Shown: positions 59,799 through 64,000 of the stretch, in pieces
Layout of the letters: each line of letters opens with the position of its first letter
Numbering within the stretch: the stretch's first letter is position 1
Source: Sinomonas atrocyanea
Lineage (GTDB): Bacteria > Actinomycetota > Actinomycetes > Actinomycetales > Micrococcaceae
Length of the DNA: 64,000 nucleotides
Direction: 5' to 3'
Assembly: GCF_030812675.1 (NCBI RefSeq)
Contig: NZ_JAUSTE010000007.1
Location: 1 to 64,000, forward strand
The notes under the pieces: generated by a model
Database searches by the model: none
Seen by the model: the letters and a program-made list of their open reading frames with translations, nothing else
What the model was told of the DNA's origin: nothing
Made by a program: the position numbers and the translations under genes

Positions 59799-61487
59799 GT
59801 GGTCAAGCTGCTGGATGTGCTGTTGCTCGGACGGGCCCGGTTCCACGAGCTGAGCTTGCGGGGACGGGTCATGCTCAGCCAGCTGCCCGCCAATCTTGCG
59901 CTGCTGCTCGTCGTCGCGATCATCGCCGTGGCGGCGCCCGGGAAGCTCACCGAGCCCGCCTTCGTTGCGGGTCAGGCGCTTGCCGTCCTGCTCCTCATGC
60001 TCTCCGGATCCCTGCCGTGGCAGCGGCTGCCATACGGGTCGTTCCTTGTGGTGCCGTTCCTCGATTTCGTGCCCATCGGCCTGATCCAGGCCTCGGCCTC
60101 GGACCAGATGCCAGGGCTGACCTTCCTCGCCCTGTTCCCGATCATGTGGGTGGCTGGCTCGGGCTTCCGGCCCCGGCTCATGGTGCCACTCAGCGGCGCC
60201 GCGGCCCTGGCGATGGTCTGGTCACCGCTTCTCCTTGCGGGATCCCCTGACCCGGCCGCTCTGGCGGGACACCTCCTCGCGCCTTTCATGCTGCTCGCCG
60301 TGGGGGTCGGAACGTCGGTGATGACTCTGAGCGGAATGACCCAGCAGGCGCGGGTGGAGGAGCTGCTCGCCCAGGCGGAGCGGCGGGAGCGGCTTCTGGA
60401 CGCGGTGCTCGAGACCGTGGACGTCGGCGTCGTCGTGATCGACACCCAAGGCCGCGGAACCTTCACGAACACCAAGCAGGTCGAGGTGTACGCCGCCGCG
60501 GTGCCCGCGGAGGAGGACGGGCAAGAGACGGGAATGATGATCTACCGGGATGGCTCCGAAGACGCGCTGCCGCCCGAGCAGTGGGCGCTGGAGCGCGCGC
60601 TCGCCGGTGAGCGGGTGGAGCACGAGTTATTCCGGCTCGGTCGGGGACCGGGCGCCCGCACCGTGTCCGTGACCGCCAGGGACTTCCTCGACGCGGACGG
60701 CGAGCGGGCCGGGACGGTGCTCGCTTCCTCCGACGTGACCGACGTGGTCCACGCCGTGCGGGCCCGGGACAGGTTCCTCTCGACGCTCTCGCACGAGTTC
60801 CGCACCCCGCTGGCGAACATCCTCGGCTACGCCGAGCTCATTGCCGATGACCCGGACCTCTCGGATGCTTCCCGTGCTGACGTCCACGTCATCGCCCGCA
60901 ACGCGCAGCACGTGACCAGCATGGTCGACGAGCTGCTCGTGGTGGCGGTGACCGGAGCCGGCACCGCCGTCCGCCTGCCGCTGGATGTCGCGGTGATCGT
61001 CCGGGAAGCCGCGGAGTCGTTCGATGCCGCTGGGAGGGTCCGGGGCATCGAGGTCCGCGTCGAGGCGGACGGAGCGCTCATGGTCCTTGCCGACCGCACC
61101 GGGCTGGTGCGGGTCGTGGACAATCTGGTCTCCAACGCGCTCAAGTACTCAGGCGACGGCACCGAGGTCAGGCTGAGCGCCGTCCGCGAGGGCCAATGGG
61201 CCGTGGTGACGGTCGAGGACAGCGGGATCGGCATCGCCGAGGATGACCTCGAGCACATCTTCACGCGCTTCGGCCGCAGTGACGGCGTGCTCGGCGAGGA
61301 CATCCCGGGCACGGGCCTCGGCCTGTCGCTCTCGAAGGAGGTGGTGGAGGCCCACGGGGGCACCATCGAGTGCACGAGCACCGTGGGCGAAGGGAGCACC
61401 TTCACGGTCCGGCTCCCCCTCCGAGGCGATTCCCGCTCCGGCCCGAGTCCGGCCGAGGAGGCCCGGCTGATAGGTGAGCCCGGCTGA
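59799..61487 (+). CDS. Membrane histidine kinase with PAS-like domain
   Basis: A 562-residue kinase starting with GTG. Residues 30-185 contain about six hydrophobic helices, then a short linker and a PAS-like domain (LLDAVLETVDVGVVVIDTQGRG, about 198-325). The HisKA motif FLSTLSHEFRTPLANILGYAE places the phospho-acceptor at H332. The ATPase domain has the N box DNLVSNALKYSG, the G1 box DSGIGIAEDDLEHIF and the G2 box GTGLGLSLSKEVVEAHGG. An OmpR-type regulator lies 600 bp away with one small secreted gene between them on the other strand, so the two probably form a pair. Confidence 0.9.
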   Translation: MVKLLDVLLLGRARFHELSLRGRVMLSQLPANLALLLVVAIIAVAAPGKLTEPAFVAGQALAVLLLMLSGSLPWQRLPYGSFLVVPFLDFVPIGLIQASASDQMPGLTFLALFPIMWVAGSGFRPRLMVPLSGAAALAMVWSPLLLAGSPDPAALAGHLLAPFMLLAVGVGTSVMTLSGMTQQARVEELLAQAERRERLLDAVLETVDVGVVVIDTQGRGTFTNTKQVEVYAAAVPAEEDGQETGMMIYRDGSEDALPPEQWALERALAGERVEHELFRLGRGPGARTVSVTARDFLDADGERAGTVLASSDVTDVVHAVRARDRFLSTLSHEFRTPLANILGYAELIADDPDLSDASRADVHVIARNAQHVTSMVDELLVVAVTGAGTAVRLPLDVAVIVREAAESFDAAGRVRGIEVRVEADGALMVLADRTGLVRVVDNLVSNALKYSGDGTEVRLSAVREGQWAVVTVEDSGIGIAEDDLEHIFTRFGRSDGVLGEDIPGTGLGLSLSKEVVEAHGGTIECTSTVGEGSTFTVRLPLRGDSRSGPSPAEEARLIGEPG

Positions 61488-61508
61488 TCTGGCTGGGGCC
61501 GCCGCTTC

Positions 61509-61949
61509 TCAGCACGTGCGGGTGAGGGTCCACGCCGTACCGGACCAGGACCCGAGGAGCGCCTGGACAGTCAGCGTGTAGTTCCTGTTCCCTGCCGAGG
61601 TCGAGGTCCGTGAAAGCGGTGCCGGCAGGGTGGTGTTCCCAGCGCTGTCCGCTGGCCCCACCGTCGAGGACGTACTGGTGCCGTCCGGCGCTGTCAGCAC
61701 GAAGCGGTAGCCGGTGGCGCGCTGCACCGCGCTGTAGGCGGTCACCGTGGCGCTCGCGGACTTCCCGTTGGAGCTGGTGCAGGTGATGGTGGCACTGACG
61801 TTGGCGGGGGCTTGGATCTGGTACGTGCTTGCCGAGAGGCCGGACGAGTCGGTCGCGCTGAAGGCGCCCTGGGCCGCAATCGGAGACATGGCCAGGAAGA
61901 GCAGGGCGCCGAGGAGCCCGGCAAGCGTCCGCCGCAGTGCCATGGCCAC
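61509..61949 (-). CDS. Small secreted Fn3-like protein
   Basis: A 146-residue protein with a clear signal peptide (LRRTLAGLLGALLFLAMSPIAAQGAFSATDSS). The rest is a Ser/Thr/Ala-rich beta-sandwich-like domain (VSATITCTSSNGKSASATVTAYSAVQRATGYRFVL, ending TAWTLTRTC), with two cysteines that could form a disulfide. Similar Fn3/Ig-like small proteins accompany SipW-TasA loci in actinobacteria; the same neighbourhood here suggests an extracellular matrix role. It sits between the kinase and response-regulator genes on the opposite strand. Confidence 0.72.
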   Translation of the reverse strand: MAMALRRTLAGLLGALLFLAMSPIAAQGAFSATDSSGLSASTYQIQAPANVSATITCTSSNGKSASATVTAYSAVQRATGYRFVLTAPDGTSTSSTVGPADSAGNTTLPAPLSRTSTSAGNRNYTLTVQALLGSWSGTAWTLTRTC

Positions 61950-62087
61950 TCTCCCTCTTCTCTCCGATCGGTGCTATCCGTGACTCCATCCTGCCAACCC
62001 GTCCTCAAGCCGGGCGGCCCGCACAGTTCAAGATTTGCTCAACCGGGCGTTCAGCGCGGCCTCCGCCGATCTGCGAGACTCTGTGGC

Positions 62088-62846
62088 ATGGGGACAGATT
62101 CCGCCGAGCGGCGCGCCGTGGTTGTCGAGGACGATGCTGACATGCGCAGCCTCCTGGCCCGGACCCTTCAGCGCCACGGCTTCGACGTCGCGCTGGCCGG
62201 GACAGGAGCGGAGGGCCTCCGCATGGTCGGGGAGCACCGGCCCGACCTCGTCACGTTGGACCTGAACCTGCCCGATCTGGACGGCACCGAGGTCTGCCGC
62301 CGGATCCGTGCCGTTTCGGACGCCTACGTCATGATGATCACCGGCCGGGCGGACGAGATCGACGAGCTGATGGGCCTCCAGATTGGGGCGGACGACTACA
62401 TCAGCAAGCCGTTCAGCCCGCGGACCGTCCAAGCCCGGGTGGAGGCCATGTTCCGGCGTCCCCGCACGGCAGTGCCCGCTTCCGCGGTGCCGTCGCAGGA
62501 GGCCACCGTGGCCGCGGCCGCGCCGGCCCCGGGCGGATCGAGGCTGGCCCACGGGGCGCTGGAGGTCGACGTCGACGCTCGGCTCGTGCTGCTGGATGGC
62601 GAGGAGCTGGCCCTGACCCGGACCGAGTTCGACCTCCTGGTCCTCTTGGTCGGGGCGCCGAGGCGGGTGTGGACGCGGGAGATGCTGCTGCGGTCGGTGT
62701 GGGGCGACGAGTGGGCCTCGGACGAGCACCTCGTCGAGGTCCATGTCGGCAACCTGCGCCGCAAGTTGGGGGACCGCGGCAAGGCCCCCCGATTCATCCG
62801 CACCGTGCGCGGGGTGGGCTATGGGATGGTCGCCCCGGCCGGTTGA
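62088..62846 (+). CDS. OmpR/PhoB-type response regulator
   Basis: A 252-residue regulator. The receiver domain has the acidic pair near D15/D16, phospho-acceptor D58 in LVTLDLNLPDLDG, Thr85 in MMITGRAD and K107 in DDYISKPFSP. The DNA-binding winged helix covers about 155-250 (LTRTEFDLLVLLVGAPRRVWTREMLLRSVWG, VEVHVGNLRRKLGD, IRTVRGVGYGM). A 35-residue Ala/Pro linker joins the two. It is probably the partner of the kinase at 59.8 kb and may control the SipW/TasA genes downstream. Confidence 0.9.
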   Translation: MGTDSAERRAVVVEDDADMRSLLARTLQRHGFDVALAGTGAEGLRMVGEHRPDLVTLDLNLPDLDGTEVCRRIRAVSDAYVMMITGRADEIDELMGLQIGADDYISKPFSPRTVQARVEAMFRRPRTAVPASAVPSQEATVAAAAPAPGGSRLAHGALEVDVDARLVLLDGEELALTRTEFDLLVLLVGAPRRVWTREMLLRSVWGDEWASDEHLVEVHVGNLRRKLGDRGKAPRFIRTVRGVGYGMVAPAG

Positions 62847-62865
62847 GCTGGGAGGGCATGTTGAC

Positions 62866-63228
62866 TCAGCCGCCGGCCAGGAGGTCCTCGAGCGCCTGCG
62901 CGACGGCGCCGGCGCTGCGCCGCAAATCCGGCACGGAGGCCCGGGCCGAGGGGAGGTCCACCGCTCGGACCGCACGGTCCGTGCACCGGGCTGCCCGTTC
63001 GAGCTGGACGGCCCCGACCATCTCGGCCGAGGTCGCGAGGCTGAGCAGCGCCACGTGGGCGTCGTCCGTCCGCCCCGCCTCGACGGCGGCCGCGACCGTC
63101 CTGAGCCTCCGGGGGAGGAGGTCCAGGAACAGGGCCGCGAAACTCAGCGCATCGGCCGCGGAGTCGAGGTCGCCGGCGATCTCCCGCAGGCGGCCCCGTT
63201 CGAGGATGGGCAGCTCATGGGGCTCCAC
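62866..63228 (-). CDS. Hpt-like helical protein lacking the phospho-acceptor His
   Basis: A 120-residue all-helical protein starting at GTG 63228 behind GGGGGAGAA. The segment ALLSLATSAEMVGAVQLERAA aligns with the Hpt consensus AHxLKGSAxxxGAxxL, but the histidine position is Leu and the following Lys-Gly is Ala-Thr. It would therefore be unable to accept phosphate by the usual route. It overlaps the SipW gene by 14 bp and converges on the response-regulator gene. It may be a regulatory Hpt mimic; the family call is an inference from this one motif. Confidence 0.6.
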   Translation of the reverse strand: MEPHELPILERGRLREIAGDLDSAADALSFAALFLDLLPRRLRTVAAAVEAGRTDDAHVALLSLATSAEMVGAVQLERAARCTDRAVRAVDLPSARASVPDLRRSAGAVAQALEDLLAGG

Positions 63229-63865
63229 GGTTCTCCCCCTCCTCCCGCGATGCCCCCGGTGGACGCCGCCAGATCGAGGACAGCGCGATTCCGACAACGA
63301 GCATCGGGGCGCCGACCACGAGGGCCAGCCGCAACGACGGTGAGCGCAGGGCACGGATCACGTCGCCGAGGTGCGGAATCGCGGCCTTCGTGGTGTACAC
63401 GGAGTCGTCTGTGATGCCGGCGGCCCACGGGTCGGCGCCGTTGTTGGCGTCACCCTTGGTCCTGACCACGGTTGCCCCGGCGGGGTTGCGCGTGACCTCG
63501 ACGACCCGGTGGGTCTCGATGCGCTGGTCGTCCACGGGGATGCGATAGGTGATGATGTCCCCGACCGCCAGCTGCGCGGTCGGGGTCTTCACGCTCACCA
63601 CGACGTCTCCGGGATTGATGAGCGGGGCCATGGATCCGGTGAGCATCGTCGAGGTCTGGTAGCCGAGGAACCGGGGGCCCACCGCCAGGAACAGGAACGC
63701 TGCGGCGGCCGCAGCGAGCACGAGGGCGAGTCCGGCGCGGAGCGCGAGGCGTGCGGCCCTGCGCCAAGGGCGCGCCGTCCGGCCGCCGGACCGGCCCGTG
63801 GAGGGCTCGGACCGGCGGCGCCGCGGCGTGGCTGCTGTGCCGTCGCGGGACAAGGTGGTGCTCAT
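63215..63865 (-). CDS. sipW: SipW-type signal peptidase I
   Basis: A 216-residue ER-type signal peptidase. After an Arg-rich cytoplasmic N-terminus and a membrane helix (about 40-62), the catalytic Ser78 is in TGSMAPLINPGD. The general base is His119 (IETHRVVEV), replacing the Lys of ordinary bacterial enzymes, as in SipW. GDAN and a second helix (about 175-198) follow. SipW enzymes process TasA/CalY-type matrix proteins, and such a gene starts upstream at the window edge. ATG 63865. Confidence 0.88.
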   Translation of the reverse strand: MSTTLSRDGTAATPRRRRSEPSTGRSGGRTARPWRRAARLALRAGLALVLAAAAAAFLFLAVGPRFLGYQTSTMLTGSMAPLINPGDVVVSVKTPTAQLAVGDIITYRIPVDDQRIETHRVVEVTRNPAGATVVRTKGDANNGADPWAAGITDDSVYTTKAAIPHLGDVIRALRSPSLRLALVVGAPMLVVGIALSSIWRRPPGASREEGENRGAP

Positions 63866-63900
63866 GGCAGGTCCTCCTGAGGCGTGCCGCGGTCGGGGTG

Positions 63901-64000
63901 CTACTGGTTGGTGGCGCTGCGCTGCGTGCCGGTGAAGGCGAAGTTCACCGTGCTCGTGATGCCCTGGAACGTGTTGTCCGCGCCGGAGGGCAGCGTCAGG
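63901..64000 (-). CDS. TasA/CalY-like matrix protein, C-terminal end (partial)
   Basis: The last 33 codons of a minus-strand gene end at TAG 63901-63903. The visible peptide contains NTFQGITSTVNFAFTGTQRSATNQ-type sequence, the usual C-terminus of TasA/camelysin-family proteins (FQ-x5-V-x-F-x-F-x-x-TQR). The SipW-type signal peptidase follows 35 bp downstream, the standard pairing. The rest of the gene is beyond base 64000. Confidence 0.72.
   Translation of the reverse strand, partial: LTLPSGADNTFQGITSTVNFAFTGTQRSATNQ

Overview
The window is high-GC DNA (roughly 70%) from an actinobacterium. Codons end overwhelmingly in G or C, many genes start with GTG or TTG, neighbouring genes overlap by 4 bp (ATGA/GTGA), and secreted proteins carry Ser/Thr/Pro-rich lipoprotein or Tat signals. 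The gene content (myo-inositol island, single-ATPase inositol-type ABC transporter, RclA-like flavoprotein, MbfA-like iron exporter, SipW signal peptidase next to a TasA-like protein) fits a soil member of the Micrococcaceae (Arthrobacter/Sinomonas-like). That placement is inference. No rRNA, tRNA, CRISPR array, integrase or transposase was recognised.

Region 1 (1-23 kb) is a cyclitol/sugar catabolic island. It holds the 3' end of methylmalonate-semialdehyde dehydrogenase (iolA/mmsA), an iolE-like gene, iolG, iolH, iolB, a GntR regulator, a three-gene sugar ABC importer, and then three further modules. Each later module is built from Gfo/Idh/MocA oxidoreductases and TIM-barrel isomerases divergent from its own LacI regulator. 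In all there are six Gfo/Idh/MocA genes, four TIM-barrel isomerase genes, three LacI genes and one GntR gene. A 12-bp motif, TGWYAGGACAAA, recurs in three divergent promoter regions and looks like the operator of the GntR (IolR-like) regulator. Each LacI-controlled promoter also carries its own palindrome. A HhH-GPD repair gene, an EF-G-binding (FBP) gene and an amino-acid permease are interspersed.

Region 2 (23-45 kb) is mixed: a Tat-exported PHP-type metallohydrolase, a LOG-like protein, an MHS transporter and metallo-beta-lactamase hydrolase divergent from a LysR gene, a ferritin/VIT1 fusion, an XRE-cupin regulator, two paralogous lipoproteins, a PAP2/LssY membrane phosphatase, an agmatinase-family/ThDP-enzyme pair, and a multidrug-type block (MarR, DHA2 MFS with a coiled-coil tail, heterodimeric ABC exporter). 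Gene ends here carry three families of intergenic repeats made of 14-, 21- or 32-bp units in head-to-head arrangement. Two of these repeats supply the stop codons of adjacent genes.

Region 3 (45-55 kb) is a seven-gene minus-strand set headed by an IclR gene (two flavoprotein dehydrogenases, two SDRs, a Dabb protein and an MFS transporter). The transporter gene is interrupted by an in-frame amber codon exactly where a conserved serine is expected. A PPOX-type flavin protein and an RclA-like disulfide reductase follow upstream.

Region 4 (55-64 kb) holds small housekeeping or hypothetical genes, including a mosaic protein joining a winged-helix-like segment, a Lys/Ala tail and an X25-like module. 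It ends in a signalling and secretion locus: histidine kinase, small secreted protein, OmpR-type regulator, Hpt-like protein lacking the phospho-acceptor histidine, SipW-type signal peptidase, and the end of a TasA/CalY-like protein that runs off the window.
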